DNA of 64,000 bases from Streptomyces sp. JJ66 (GCF_019303495.1 NZ_JAEVFI010000011.1:29074-93073); one strand, 5' to 3'; positions 10,418 to 20,678 are shown, counted from the stretch's first letter. The notes: generated by a model not told the origin, from the letters alone. Numbers and translations are program-made.

Positions 10418-11191
10418 ATGACGACTGCACTCATCACCGGAGCCACGGCCGGGATCGGCGCCGCGTTCGCCCGACGGCTGGCCCGCGACGGGCACAACCT
10501 GGTGCTGGTGGCCCGGGACACGACGCGGCTGGCCGAACAGGCTACGCAGCTGCACGACCGGCACGGCATCGAGGCGTCCACCCTGCGGGCCGACCTGGCC
10601 ACCGAGGAAGGCATCACCGCCGTCGCCGAGCGGCTGCGCGAGCCCACCCACCCCATCGACCTGCTGGTCAACAACGCGGGTTTCGGGCAGAAGGGCCGCT
10701 TCCTGGAGATTCCGGAGGCCGACGAGCTGCGCATGCTGCGCGTGCACTGCGAGGCGGTGCTGCGGCTGACCTCGGCGGCGGCCGGGGCCATGCGGGAGCG
10801 GGGCCGGGGCGGCGTGGTGAACGTGGCCTCGGTGGCCGCGTTCGTGCCGCGCGGCACCTACGGGGCGAGCAAGGCGTGGGTGGTGCAGTTCACCCAGGGC
10901 GCGGCACAGGACCTCGCGGACTCGGGGGTGCGGATGATGGCGCTGTGCCCGGGGTTCGTGCGCACCGAGTTCCACGAGCGCGCGGGGATGTCGGCTTCGG
11001 ACATCCCGGGGTGGATGTGGCTGGACGCCGACCGGGTGGTGGACGCGGCGCTGAAGGACCTCGCCCGCGGGCGCACGCTGTCCGTCCCGGACCCGCGCTA
11101 CAAGACGCTGCTGGGCGCGAGCAAGCTGGTGCCGCGCGGCATGCTGGGCCGGGTGTCGTCGTCCTCGGGGCGCAAGTACGGGCCGAAGTAG
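10418..11191 (+). CDS. SDR family NAD(P)-dependent oxidoreductase
   Basis: A 257-aa short-chain dehydrogenase/reductase. The Rossmann start TALITGATAGIGAAFARRLA carries the TGxxxGIG coenzyme motif, and VARD at the end of beta-2 suggests NADP preference. NNAG follows at about residue 87, and the catalytic Ser, Tyr and Lys lie in VNVASVAAF and GTYGASKAW. PGFVRTEFHERAG is typical of the classical DltE/YqjQ-like SDR group. The substrate is not deducible. The ATG start immediately precedes the coenzyme motif. The gene is convergent with groEL, separated by a strong hairpin. Confidence 0.92.
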   Translation: MTTALITGATAGIGAAFARRLARDGHNLVLVARDTTRLAEQATQLHDRHGIEASTLRADLATEEGITAVAERLREPTHPIDLLVNNAGFGQKGRFLEIPEADELRMLRVHCEAVLRLTSAAAGAMRERGRGGVVNVASVAAFVPRGTYGASKAWVVQFTQGAAQDLADSGVRMMALCPGFVRTEFHERAGMSASDIPGWMWLDADRVVDAALKDLARGRTLSVPDPRYKTLLGASKLVPRGMLGRVSSSSGRKYGPK

Positions 11192-11306
11192 TGGGCGGCC
11201 CACCGCCCGCCGGGCCGGACTGACGCGGCGCGCTGCCGCCGCCACCCGGCCCCGGGGCTGCCCGGAGGGCGAGCGGCCAGGCGGCAGTCCTTCCGCACCC
11301 AGCGGC

Positions 11307-11340
11307 GAGGCCCGTCACCCCGGGCGGGGTGACGGGCCTC
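11307..11340. terminator. Bidirectional terminator between the SDR gene and groEL
   Basis: Perfect 15-bp arms (11307-11321 and 11326-11340) with a 4-nt GGGC loop sit between two convergent genes, so the hairpin can serve both directions. Confidence 0.85.
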
Positions 11341-11359
11341 GCTCGTCAGGCGGCGTGCC

Positions 11360-13066
<1,707 letters not shown>

Positions 13067-13096
13067 TCAACAACAGACGAAAGGTGTCGTCTCGCC

Positions 13097-13405
13097 TTAC
13101 TTCTCGATGATCGCGAGCACGTCGCGAGCGGAGAGGACGAGGTACTCCTCGTTGTTGTACTTCACCTCGGTGCCGCCGTACTTGCTGTACAGGACAACGT
13201 CGCCGACCTTGACGTCGAGCGGCAGACGGTTGCCGTCCTCGAAGCGGCCCGGGCCCACGGCCAGGACGGTGCCCTCCTGGGGCTTCTCCTTGGCGGTGTC
13301 CGGAATGACCAGGCCCGAGGCCGTGGTCTGCTCAGCGTCGAGCGGCTGGACCACAATGCGGTCCTCAAGCGGCTTGATGGCAACCTTGGAGCTGGCGGTC
13401 GTCAC
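13097..13405 (-). CDS. groES: Co-chaperonin GroES
   Basis: A 102-aa co-chaperonin that caps the GroEL cavity. The GTG start is preceded by a GGGGGAGG ribosome binding site and gives [19 protein letters not shown]. The mobile-loop region [19 protein letters not shown] and the roof and C-terminal strands ([19 protein letters not shown]) are intact. It is the first gene of the groES-groEL operon, with two CIRCE operators 100-170 nt upstream. Confidence 0.97.
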   Translation of the reverse strand: MTTASSKVAIKPLEDRIVVQPLDAEQTTASGLVIPDTAKEKPQEGTVLAVGPGRFEDGNRLPLDVKVGDVVLYSKYGGTEVKYNNEEYLVLSARDVLAIIEK

Positions 13406-13503
13406 GATCCGACCTCCCCCTTCGGAGATCTCACGGGGTCTTATGTCTAGAGGTGGCGACCTGGTCGATCCGTCGTCGCGGGTGCCGGACCGTCCCGTCG
13501 CGC

Positions 13504-13530
13504 CTGGCACTCCCCGGCGGAGAGTGCCAA
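13504..13530 (-). promoter_or_regulatory. CIRCE element 1 (HrcA operator), groES-proximal
   Basis: On the minus strand TTGGCACTC, 9 nt, then GAGTGCCAG. The arms pair at 8 of 9 positions and match the CIRCE consensus. It lies just downstream of the predicted -10 box. Confidence 0.93.
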
Positions 13531-13535
13531 CGGTG

Positions 13536-13564
13536 AGACTATGCCTCAGTTAGCACTCGGTCAA
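13536..13564 (-). promoter_or_regulatory. groESL promoter
   Basis: On the minus strand TTGACC (13559-13564) and TAGTCT (13536-13541) are spaced by 17 nt. The -35 box falls in the 9-nt spacer of CIRCE element 2 and the -10 box lies between the two operators, so HrcA binding would block polymerase. Confidence 0.7.
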
Positions 13565-13576
13565 GCGGAGTGCCAA
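13550..13576 (-). promoter_or_regulatory. CIRCE element 2 (HrcA operator), distal
   Basis: TTAGCACTC, 9 nt, then GAGTGCCAA on the plus strand, a near-perfect CIRCE with one mismatch between the arms. It overlaps the -35 region of the groESL promoter. Confidence 0.95.
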
Positions 13577-13651
13577 AGTCGCGCGGCGCGTCGCCGATCA
13601 GGGCCGGGTGGCAGTGGCCTCCGGCTCCCCCGGGCGGGCTGGACCGGGCGG

Positions 13652-14608
13652 CTAGACGTAGTCCTCCAGGCGGGCGAGGGCGTAGCCCTGACGGGTGACC
13701 TCGTTCAGCGTGCGGCGGACCATGTCGGTCATCGTGCCGCCGCCCGGCCACTCCTTAGGCCCGCGGAAGTGGGTGAGGATGATGTCGCCGGGGCGCAGCT
13801 CGCGCTCCGCGCGCGCGTAGTCGAAGCGCTGGGCCCACGCCTCCTCCATCCACAGCGGCACGGCCTCCAGCCCGCAGCTGGCCGCCGCCCGCAGCGTGTC
13901 GCGGTTGTAGGCACCGTACGGCGGGCGGAACAGGCGCGGGGTCACGCCGATCTCGTCCCGCAGTACCTCCTGCATGTCGCAGATCTCGCGGCGCTGCCGC
14001 TCGTAGCTGAGGGTCGGCAGCTCCTTGTGGTGCAGCGTGTGGTTGTGGATGGCGGCGCCGTCGCGGTACATGCGGCGGAAGTAGCCGTAGTCCTCCTTGG
14101 CCACGTAGTGGGAGAGGAAGGCGCTGTAGGGGACGTCGAGCTCGCGGAGCATCTCCAGCAGCGCCGGGTCCTTCTCCCAGCCGTCGTCGATGGTGAAGAA
14201 GACGACCTTGTCCTCGGTCGGGACCCGGGTGATGACCGGGGGCAGGCCCTCGCCGCTGATATGCCCGGGGGTGGTGGTCAGGGCGGGCTTCTGGGCGGGC
14301 GGCGCGGGCGGACGCAGCGGCACCTCGGCCAGGCCCCAGCGCTGCGCGGCGGCGACACGGCGGGCCTCAGCCCGCGCCAGGTGTTCGGCGTAGCCGGCGA
14401 GCGAGGCGGCGGCATAGGCGGTCTCGGCCTGCTGGGCCGCGCCGAGCGGGAGCCCGGCGCCCGCGGCGGCCAGCGGCTCGTCCAGCCGGGGGCCGCCTGC
14501 GGGCGCGCCGGACGGCCCGGCGGTGGCGGCGCAGGAGACGGCGAGCAGGGCGGCGAGCGAGGCGCCCCCGGCACGGCGGAGGTGACGCCGCGCCCGCGCG
14601 CCCTTCAT
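13652..14608 (-). CDS. Exported polysaccharide deacetylase (NodB homology)
   Basis: A product of about 318 aa, probably exported. The chosen N-terminus MKGARARRHLRRAGGASLAAL is a basic plus hydrophobic signal, followed by LLAVSC, which may be a weak lipobox. The NodB domain (about 160-315) shows VVFFTIDDGWEKDPALLEML (metal-binding Asp pair), the HNHTLHH zinc His motif, RLFRPPYGAYN and DIILTHFRG. Such enzymes remove acetyl groups from cell-wall or extracellular N-acetylated glycans. The start is uncertain: neither this ATG nor an in-frame ATG at 14641 (MTIIRQITQ) has a clear ribosome binding site, and the flanking sequence is unusually A/T-rich. A leaderless transcript is possible. The gene is divergent from the methyltransferase. 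Confidence 0.85.
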   Translation of the reverse strand: MKGARARRHLRRAGGASLAALLAVSCAATAGPSGAPAGGPRLDEPLAAAGAGLPLGAAQQAETAYAAASLAGYAEHLARAEARRVAAAQRWGLAEVPLRPPAPPAQKPALTTTPGHISGEGLPPVITRVPTEDKVVFFTIDDGWEKDPALLEMLRELDVPYSAFLSHYVAKEDYGYFRRMYRDGAAIHNHTLHHKELPTLSYERQRREICDMQEVLRDEIGVTPRLFRPPYGAYNRDTLRAAASCGLEAVPLWMEEAWAQRFDYARAERELRPGDIILTHFRGPKEWPGGGTMTDMVRRTLNEVTRQGYALARLEDYV

Positions 14609-14705
14609 ATAGTTTTGTGTGATTTGTCTGATGATCGTCATAGCGCCGGATGGTGCCAGGGAGCACCCCCGGCCCGGCGACGGCGCCTCCGCGCGGGCGG
14701 GGAAA

Positions 14706-16136
14706 ATGGACCGTGTGGCCGCACCCGAATCACCCGACACGCCGACCTCCCCCGCCGGGGACACCGCCGCCTTCCGGGCCCTGCTGACCGACGAAGGCCA
14801 GCGTCTGCTCGCCGAACTGCGCGACTACGACCCGGCCGACGAGCTGGCGCTCGCCACCCGGCTGCGCCGGGACCACTCCCTGGGCCTCGTCTCCGCCGCG
14901 CTCGGACAGGCCCGGCTGCGGCAGCGCGCGGTGGCCAAGTTCGGCCCGGTGGACGCGGGTCGCATGTACTTCACGCCCGACGGCGTCGAGCAGGCCACGC
15001 GCTCGGGCGTGGCCGCCTACCGGGCCGGGCGGCTCGCCGGGTGGGGCGTGCGGCACGTGGCCGACCTGTGCTGCGGCGTCGGCGGCGACGCGATCGAGCT
15101 GGCGCGCGCCGGAGTGGAGGTGCTGGCGGTGGACCGCTCGCCGCTCACCTGCGCGGTGATCGAGGCCAACGCCGCCGCGCTCGGACTGGACGGTCGGATC
15201 GAGGTGCGGTGCGCCGACGTCACCGCAGTGGACGTCAGCGGTTTCGACGCCGTGTTCGTGGACCCGGCCCGGCGCGGCGGACGCGGCCGGGTGTTCGACC
15301 CGGAGGCGTACTCGCCCCCGCTGTCGTGGGCCATCGAGGCGGCCCGCCGGGTCCCGCGCGCGGCGCTGAAGCTGGCGCCGGGCGTGCCGCACGAGGCGCT
15401 GCCCGCCGACGCCGAGGCGGAGTGGATCTCGGTCGCCGGGGAGGTGAAGGAAGCCGTGCTGTGGTTCGGGACGGGGGGCACGGGGGAAGCGGGGCGCCTC
15501 GGGGGTTCGGGGGATTCGGGTGGCCCGGTCGTCGGCGCGACGAAGCCCGGCGGCTCCGGCGGCACGAGCGGTTCCGGCAGCTCCGGCAGCTCAGGCAGCG
15601 AGGGCGGCCCCGGCAGCCCCGGCAGCCCCGATGACGCGGGCGGTTCCGGCAGACCCGGCGACACGGGCGGTTCCGGCAGCACGGCTGGCACCGTGCGGGC
15701 GACACTGCTGCCCGGCGGGCACTCGCTGGTCTGCGGGCCGCTGCCCGCGCCGCCGGTGGGCCCGGTCGGGCGGTACCTGTACGAGCCGGACGGCGCGGTG
15801 ATCCGGGCCCACCTGGTCGCGGAGGTGGCGCGGCGGCTGGACGGACGGCTGATCGACGCGACCATCGCCTACATCACCGCCGACGACCTGCGGTCCACGC
15901 CGTTCGCGCGCGCCTACGCGGTGACCGACGTGCTGCCGTTCCACGTCAAGCGCCTGCGGGCCCTGCTGCGCGAGCGGAACGTCGGCACGCTGACGGTGAA
16001 GAAGCGGGGTTCGGCGGTGGACCCGCAGGAGCTGCGCCGCCGCATGCGGCTGAGCGGCACGGGCGCCGCGACGGTGTTCCTCACCCGGGTGGCGGGGGCA
16101 CCCACGATGCTGCTGGCCGAGCCGGTGGCCCCGTAA
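14706..16136 (+). CDS. Class I SAM-dependent methyltransferase with THUMP-like C-terminal domain
   Basis: About 476 aa. The Rossmann methyltransferase core carries the SAM motif VADLCCGVGGDAIELARAG and a FVDPARRGGRGRVFDPE catalytic-region motif. The C-terminal segment (about the last 70 residues), with FHVKRLRALLRERNVGTLTV and KKRGSAVDPQELRRRMRLSG, is the THUMP-like domain typical of this actinobacterial family and suggests an RNA substrate. Between core and tail, nucleotides 15470-15690 encode a Gly/Ser/Pro-rich stretch of about 73 residues with almost no hydrophobic residues, which interrupts an otherwise ordinary domain. The start is placed at MDRVAAPES, with a GTG three codons later as an alternative. 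The target RNA is unknown. Confidence 0.85.
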   Translation: MDRVAAPESPDTPTSPAGDTAAFRALLTDEGQRLLAELRDYDPADELALATRLRRDHSLGLVSAALGQARLRQRAVAKFGPVDAGRMYFTPDGVEQATRSGVAAYRAGRLAGWGVRHVADLCCGVGGDAIELARAGVEVLAVDRSPLTCAVIEANAAALGLDGRIEVRCADVTAVDVSGFDAVFVDPARRGGRGRVFDPEAYSPPLSWAIEAARRVPRAALKLAPGVPHEALPADAEAEWISVAGEVKEAVLWFGTGGTGEAGRLGGSGDSGGPVVGATKPGGSGGTSGSGSSGSSGSEGGPGSPGSPDDAGGSGRPGDTGGSGSTAGTVRATLLPGGHSLVCGPLPAPPVGPVGRYLYEPDGAVIRAHLVAEVARRLDGRLIDATIAYITADDLRSTPFARAYAVTDVLPFHVKRLRALLRERNVGTLTVKKRGSAVDPQELRRRMRLSGTGAATVFLTRVAGAPTMLLAEPVAP

Positions 16137-16267
16137 CCTCCCCGCCCGCCTGCCGTACGTGCCGGGCCAAAGGCGCGGGAAGCGGTGCCGCGCGAACGGC
16201 GCTCGTGTGGCGGGCGGCGGCCGGGCGGCGGAAGGTGGAGGCGGGTACCCGAAAGCCACAGATCGAG

Positions 16268-17068
16268 GTGAGCAGCGTGCCGGAGGATTCGGGAGCCGTG
16301 CACGGCGCACCGTGCTGGGTGAGCCTCATGACGCACGACCCGGCGACGGCCCAGGAGTTCTACACCAAGGCGCTCGGCTGGACGTTCCGGCCGGGGTTCC
16401 GCCGTGAGGAGCAGGGCTATCACCTGGCGCTCGCCGAAGGGGGTCTCCCCGTCGCCGGGATGGGGATGACGGCCCGCACCACGGGGTTCTCCGCCTCCTG
16501 GACGACCTACTTCCGCGTGGACAGCGCCAACGACATGGCGAACCGCATCCGGGACCACGGCGGCACGGTGGCTGTGGGGCCGATGGCGTTCGGCACCGGA
16601 CGCGTCGCCTGGGCGGCGGACCGGCAGGACGCCCGGTTCGGCGTGTGGGAGGGCGCCCCGGTGCCGGGCTGGCGGATGCAGCGGCGGCACGGCGCACCCG
16701 CCCGGCTCCAGCTGCACACCGGGGACGCGTTCGGCGCGGCGATGTTCTACGGCGCCGTCTTCTCCTGGGACAGCCACGCACCGGACCGGCTGGGCGTGCG
16801 GTTCGAGGCGGACCACGTGGTGGTGTCGGTCGATGGCCACCACGCGGCGGACCTGTGGGGCGGCGCCGTGGACAAGGCCCCGGACCCGACCATCCGGCCG
16901 CAGTGGCATGTCTACTTCTGCGTGGACGACGTGGACGCGGTGGCCGAGCGCGCGGCCAGCGCGGGCGGCAGCGTGGTGCGCGAGCCGCACGCCTCGTACT
17001 TCGGCCGCGTCGCGGACCTGCGGGACCCGGAGGGCGCGCTGTTCCACATCACGTCGGAGAACGACTGA
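16268..17068 (+). CDS. VOC family (glyoxalase/bleomycin resistance-like) protein
   Basis: About 266 aa containing two tandem VOC domains. The first begins HGAPCWVSLMTHDPATAQEF followed by YTKALGWTFRPGF; the second begins PARLQLHTGDAFGAAMFYGA and ends REPHASYFGRVADLRDPEG with the usual DPEGALFHI strand. Two-domain VOC proteins in Streptomyces are mostly of unknown substrate; members act as isomerases, dioxygenases or drug-binding proteins. The metal ligands are not obvious from sequence. The start is uncertain. I use the GTG giving VSSVPEDSG, but an upstream in-frame GTG (VEAGTRKPQ) would add 11 residues. It lies 131 nt after the methyltransferase on the same strand. Confidence 0.8.
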   Translation: MSSVPEDSGAVHGAPCWVSLMTHDPATAQEFYTKALGWTFRPGFRREEQGYHLALAEGGLPVAGMGMTARTTGFSASWTTYFRVDSANDMANRIRDHGGTVAVGPMAFGTGRVAWAADRQDARFGVWEGAPVPGWRMQRRHGAPARLQLHTGDAFGAAMFYGAVFSWDSHAPDRLGVRFEADHVVVSVDGHHAADLWGGAVDKAPDPTIRPQWHVYFCVDDVDAVAERAASAGGSVVREPHASYFGRVADLRDPEGALFHITSEND

Positions 17069-17142
17069 GGACGCCGGGCGGCTGAACGTCGGCTCACCCC
17101 CGGCTGCCCGGGCTCACCCCGGCTGCTCGGCTCACCCCCGGT

Positions 17143-17412
17143 TCAGGACGCCACCTGCCGGAAGCGCCAGCGGTGCACGGGGCGGTGCAGCAGCTCCGTG
17201 GGCGGATCGGGCAGCTCGACGGGTGCGGCGCCGGCGCCGTCCCCAGCGTCGGCGTCGGCCCAGTGGGTGATGACCAGGACGCGGTCAGCGGTGGCGGTGT
17301 AGGTGTCGCGGCGAGCGGGCGCGGGGTCCAGGCGCTGGGCGCGGACCCAGGCCAGCAGCTCCGCGCCACGGCCCTCGGCGGCGCGGGCCTCCCACATCAG
17401 GGCGGTCGTCAT
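17143..17412 (-). CDS. Small conserved-looking protein downstream of tsaD
   Basis: An 89-aa protein starting MTTALMWEARAAEGRGAELL, beginning 2 nt after the tsaD stop, so it is probably co-transcribed and coupled. The alternation of strand-like and helix-like segments (ALMWEARAAEGRGAELLAWV, then DRVLVITHW) resembles a half ferredoxin-like fold such as that of small monooxygenase-type ABM proteins. I do not recognise a specific family. There is no signal peptide, membrane segment or Cys. Its function is unknown, and the operon position does not prove a role in tRNA modification. Confidence 0.65.
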   Translation of the reverse strand: MTTALMWEARAAEGRGAELLAWVRAQRLDPAPARRDTYTATADRVLVITHWADADAGDGAGAAPVELPDPPTELLHRPVHRWRFRQVAS

Positions 17413-17414
17413 GC

Positions 17415-18560
17415 CTAGTAGAGGTTCTTCCGGCTCAGTTCGTGCACGTGGTCGTGGGAGTGCGCGGAGTCGTGGGGGTGGTCCGGCCCGGGGCGCGCGG
17501 CCGGGACGTGGGGCTCGGTGACGGGCAGGGAGGAGTCGGCCGGGAGGTCCCAGCCGGAGGCAGGCCGGCCCCGGGCGACCATCTCCGCGCCCAGTGCGGC
17601 GACCATCGCCCCGTTGTCGGTGCACAGCTTGGGCCGTGGCACGCGCAGGGTGAGCCCCGCGTCGGCGCACCGCTCCCGCGCCAGCGCGCGCAGCCGCGAG
17701 TTGGCCGCGACGCCGCCGCCGATCATCAGGTGGTCCACGCCCTCCTCCTTGCAGGCCCGGATCGCCTTGCGGGTGAGGACGTCGGTGACCGCCTCCTGGA
17801 AGGACGCGGCGACGTCGGCGACCGGCACCTGTTCCCCGGCGCGGCGGCGGGCCTCGATCCAGCGGGCGACGGCGGTCTTCAGGCCGGAGAAGGAGAAGTC
17901 GTAGGGGGCGTCGCGCGGGCCGGTCAGGCCGCGCGGGAAGGCGATGGCCGCCGGGTCGCCCTCGCGCGCGTAGCGGTCGATGACCGGGCCGCCGGGGAAC
18001 CCCAGGCCGAGCACGCGGGCCACCTTGTCGAACGCTTCCCCGGCCGCGTCGTCGATGGTGGCGCCCAGCGGCCGCACGTCGGTGGTGATGTCGGGCGCGA
18101 GCAGCAGCGAGGAGTGGCCGCCGCTGACGAGCAGCGCCATCGTCGGCTCCGGCAGCGCCCCGTGCTCCAGCTGGTCCACGCAGATGTGCGAGGCGAGGTG
18201 GTTGACGCCGTACAGCGGCTTGCCCAGCGCGTAGGCGTACGCCTTGGCCGCCGAGACGCCGACGAGCAGCGCGCCCGCGAGGCCCGGGCCCGCCGTCACC
18301 GCGATGCCGTCGAGGTCAAAGGCGGTGACCTGGGCCTGGTCCAGTGCCCGCTGGATCGTCGGGACCATCGCCTCCAGGTGGGCGCGGCTGGCGATCTCGG
18401 GGACGACGCCGCCGTAGCGGGCGTGGTCATCGACGCTGGAGGCGACGGCGTCGGCGAGCAGGGTGTGGCCGCGTACGACGCCGACGCCGGTCTCGTCGCA
18501 GGAGGTCTCGATGCCCAGGACGAGCGGTTCGTCGGTCCGCGCGGGGATCAGGGTCGCCAT
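17415..18560 (-). CDS. tsaD: tRNA N6-adenosine threonylcarbamoyltransferase TsaD
   Basis: Transfers threonylcarbamoyl to A37 of ANN-decoding tRNAs (t6A). The 381-aa product contains the ASKHA ATPase fold with [16 protein letters not shown], the iron-binding HLASH motif ([15 protein letters not shown]), [30 protein letters not shown] and [13 protein letters not shown]. The C-terminal 30 residues are His-rich ([15 protein letters not shown]), an extension beyond the catalytic domain that could bind metal. It is third in the tsaB-rimI-tsaD operon, 14 nt after rimI. The start is the ATG giving [16 protein letters not shown]. Confidence 0.97.
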   Translation of the reverse strand: MATLIPARTDEPLVLGIETSCDETGVGVVRGHTLLADAVASSVDDHARYGGVVPEIASRAHLEAMVPTIQRALDQAQVTAFDLDGIAVTAGPGLAGALLVGVSAAKAYAYALGKPLYGVNHLASHICVDQLEHGALPEPTMALLVSGGHSSLLLAPDITTDVRPLGATIDDAAGEAFDKVARVLGLGFPGGPVIDRYAREGDPAAIAFPRGLTGPRDAPYDFSFSGLKTAVARWIEARRRAGEQVPVADVAASFQEAVTDVLTRKAIRACKEEGVDHLMIGGGVAANSRLRALARERCADAGLTLRVPRPKLCTDNGAMVAALGAEMVARGRPASGWDLPADSSLPVTEPHVPAARPGPDHPHDSAHSHDHVHELSRKNLY

Positions 18561-18574
18561 CGGAAAAGTCAGTC

Positions 18575-19105
18575 CTAGCTCGGGTCGGAAGGGGGTAGGG
18601 GGGCGCCGGTGTGCTCGCGCCGCATGACCAGGGCGTCCACGTTGCCGGGCTGGTAGTAGCCACGGCGCAAGCCCACGGGGGCGAAGCCGAACCGCTCGTA
18701 CAGGCGCTGGGCGCGCGCGTTGTCCACGCGGACCTCCAGCAGCACCTGGTGGCACTCGAAGGCGGTGGCGGCGGTGAGCAGGTCGGTCAGCAGCCGGGCG
18801 CCGAGGCCGGTGCCCTGGTATTCGGGGGCGACGGCGATGGTCTGCACGTCGCCGGTGCCGTCCACGGCGGTGGCCAGGCCCGCGTACCCGGCGAGCGTGC
18901 CGCCCGCCTCCGCGACGGTGTAGTGCCGGGTGGCCCGCGGCCCGCGCGCGTACGCCAGCTCGGACCAGAACATCCCGGGCGTCCAGGCGTCGTCCGGGAA
19001 CAGCCGGTGCTCCAGGGTGAGCACCGGTTCGATGTCCCACCAGCGCATCGTGCGCAGGGTGACGGCGGCCGGGGCGTCCGGCGCCGGTGCCTGCGGCCCG
19101 TTCAC
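18575..19105 (-). CDS. rimI: Ribosomal-protein-alanine N-acetyltransferase RimI
   Basis: A 176-aa GNAT acetyltransferase. The acetyl-CoA pyrophosphate motif is [20 protein letters not shown] (Q/R-x-x-G-x-G/A). An [19 protein letters not shown] stretch with [17 protein letters not shown] at the end is characteristic of RimI. It N-terminally acetylates a ribosomal protein (S18 in E. coli). In many bacteria rimI sits between tsaB and tsaD, as here. Its ATG overlaps the tsaB stop by 4 nt (ATGA). An N-terminal Pro/Ala extension of about 15 residues precedes the domain. Confidence 0.93.
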   Translation of the reverse strand: MNGPQAPAPDAPAAVTLRTMRWWDIEPVLTLEHRLFPDDAWTPGMFWSELAYARGPRATRHYTVAEAGGTLAGYAGLATAVDGTGDVQTIAVAPEYQGTGLGARLLTDLLTAATAFECHQVLLEVRVDNARAQRLYERFGFAPVGLRRGYYQPGNVDALVMRREHTGAPLPPSDPS

Positions 19106-19803
19106 CGGTCGCCGACCGCCTGCCTGGGGGTGACCGCCTTGTACCCGGCGGGCACCTTGGCGTCCGGGCGGCGCAGGTACAGCGGGCGCGGCGGCAGCAG
19201 CTCCTCGCCCGCCGCCAGCTTCTCGGCGGCCAGCGCGGCCAGGGCGCCCGCGGTGACGTGCTCGGGGCCGCCTGTGCGCAGGCCGGTGAACGTCTCGGGG
19301 TAGAGCACCGCGCCCGCACCGACGGCCGGGACCCCGGCGACCCGCTCGGCGATGTCGGCCGGGCGGTCCACGGCCGGATCACCCTCCCGAGTGCGACCGT
19401 CGGCGAGGTACGTAGCCCAGTAGACCTCCTTGCGGCGGGCGTCGGTGGCGACGACGAACGGCGCCCCCGCCCCGCCGGCCACCCCGGCCCGGGCTGCCGC
19501 GTGGGCGATGCCGTCCAGCGTGCACAGGCCGTGCACCGGGACGCCGAGCGCCGCCGCGAAGCTGGCCGCCGTCACCAGACCGACGCGCAGCCCGGTGTAG
19601 GGGCCGGGGCCGACGCCGACGACGATGCCGGTGACGTCGGCCAGCGCACACCCGGCCTCGGCCAGCGTCGCGTCAACGGACGGCAGCAGCAGCTCTCCGT
19701 GGCGGCGGGCGTCCACCTGGTCGCGGGAGGCCAGCACCCGCTGCCCGTCGTGCAGGGCGACGGTGACGGCGGGCGTGGCGGTGTCAAGAGCGAGCAACAG
19801 CAC
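19102..19803 (-). CDS. tsaB: t6A biosynthesis scaffold protein TsaB
   Basis: A 233-aa ASKHA-fold protein that partners TsaD and TsaE in t6A formation. It begins [20 protein letters not shown] (GTG start) and has the [17 protein letters not shown] and [20 protein letters not shown] motifs typical of TsaB, with [10 protein letters not shown] further on. It is a paralogue of TsaD lacking the metal-binding HxxxH. It heads the tsaB-rimI-tsaD operon. The C-terminal region is longer than in E. coli but usual for actinobacteria. Confidence 0.94.
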   Translation of the reverse strand: MLLLALDTATPAVTVALHDGQRVLASRDQVDARRHGELLLPSVDATLAEAGCALADVTGIVVGVGPGPYTGLRVGLVTAASFAAALGVPVHGLCTLDGIAHAAARAGVAGGAGAPFVVATDARRKEVYWATYLADGRTREGDPAVDRPADIAERVAGVPAVGAGAVLYPETFTGLRTGGPEHVTAGALAALAAEKLAAGEELLPPRPLYLRRPDAKVPAGYKAVTPRQAVGDR

Positions 19804-19916
19804 GGGGCAAGCCTACGGCGCGCGCGGGGTGCCCCGCCCCGCCTGTCCGGGAGGCCGCGACCCGTCCTGCTACCGTCCGTGTGACGATCAGCCAGCAGTA
19901 TCGAAGGGTGAACCCG

Positions 19917-20495
19917 GTGGCACGAGGCAGTGCGAGGACGTTCGTGACCGGGCTGACCGCGGCGGCGCTGGCGATCGTCGGCTTCCTCGCCTACCAGGCG
20001 TCCGCCGCCCACGAGCGGGCCGAGCAGAAGACGGAGCAGCCCACCGCGTCCGCCTCCGCCCAGCCCGGGGCCGACGCCGACGCCGACGAGAAGACGGCAG
20101 GCCCCGAGGCGCTGCCGCCCGGCTCCGGCACCGGCAGGCGCGTGGTGTACGCGCTGGGGGCCGACCGCGTGTGGCTCGTCGCCGAGGACGGCTCGGTGCG
20201 GCGCACCTACACCGTCAAGCCGGGCACGCTCGACCCGGTGCCGGGCGCGTACACGGTGACGTCCCGGGACAACGCGGTGACGGGCACCGACGGGGTGCCC
20301 GTCGAGCACGTGGTGCGGTTCGCGACGTTCGGCGGCACCGGGATCGGGTTCAGCGCGCCACGGGAGGACGACGCCGAGCCCGTCACCTCGCCGACGCCCG
20401 GGCAGGAGACCGGCGGCATCCGCGAGGAGCGGGCGGACGGGCGCGCGATGTGGGTGTTCGCGGAGATCGGCACGCCGGTCGTCGTCGTACCGTAA
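19917..20495 (+). CDS. Membrane-anchored protein resembling an L,D-transpeptidase fold without its catalytic Cys
   Basis: About 192 aa from a GTG with an AAGGG site upstream; GTGs at 19881 and 19908 are alternatives. A signal anchor (TGLTAAALAIVGFLAYQASA) is followed by an Ala/Glu/Asp-rich low-complexity linker and a C-terminal beta-rich domain. RRVVYALGADRVWLVAEDGS and TLDPVPGAYTVTSRDNAVTG resemble the first strands of YkuD L,D-transpeptidases, but no His-then-SHGC catalytic motif follows and the domain has no Cys. It may be a degenerate, binding-only version. It is divergent from tsaB. The fold assignment is by eye. Confidence 0.7.
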   Translation: MARGSARTFVTGLTAAALAIVGFLAYQASAAHERAEQKTEQPTASASAQPGADADADEKTAGPEALPPGSGTGRRVVYALGADRVWLVAEDGSVRRTYTVKPGTLDPVPGAYTVTSRDNAVTGTDGVPVEHVVRFATFGGTGIGFSAPREDDAEPVTSPTPGQETGGIREERADGRAMWVFAEIGTPVVVVP

Positions 20496-20521
20496 CGGCG
20501 CGCTCGGGCGCGGCGAGGGTG

Positions 20522-20659
20522 TCAGGCCGCCTCCGCTTCCTCGCACTCCTCGGTGCGGGCGGTGGGCTCGCCGGGCTCTTCGGGCTCCGGTGGGCGGGAG
20601 ACGGCTTCGGCGGCGGCGCAGGACGCCAGCAGCTCGCGGAACGCGGGTACCTCCTGCAT
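20522..20659 (-). CDS. Short acidic ORF (45 aa) behind an iron-box-like site
   Basis: An ATG preceded by a strong GGGAGG ribosome binding site opens a 45-codon frame beginning MQEVPAFRELLASCAAAEAV and ending in a Pro/Glu-rich tail (EEPGEPTARTEECEEAEAA). It has two Cys and no membrane segment. A TTAGG-N4-CCTAA palindrome lies 20-33 nt upstream of the start, a spacing that suggests iron-dependent repression. I do not recognise the family. The support is the ribosome binding site, the operator and a suitable gap between two other genes; it could still be spurious. Confidence 0.6.
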   Translation of the reverse strand: MQEVPAFRELLASCAAAEAVSRPPEPEEPGEPTARTEECEEAEAA

Positions 20660-20678
20660 GGGGCCTCCCTCAGCCAAC

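Noticed and set aside
17415..19382. Extending tsaD upstream to a 655-codon protein
   Set aside because: The added part runs through rimI in another frame. TsaD has a clear start at 18560 with family-length product.
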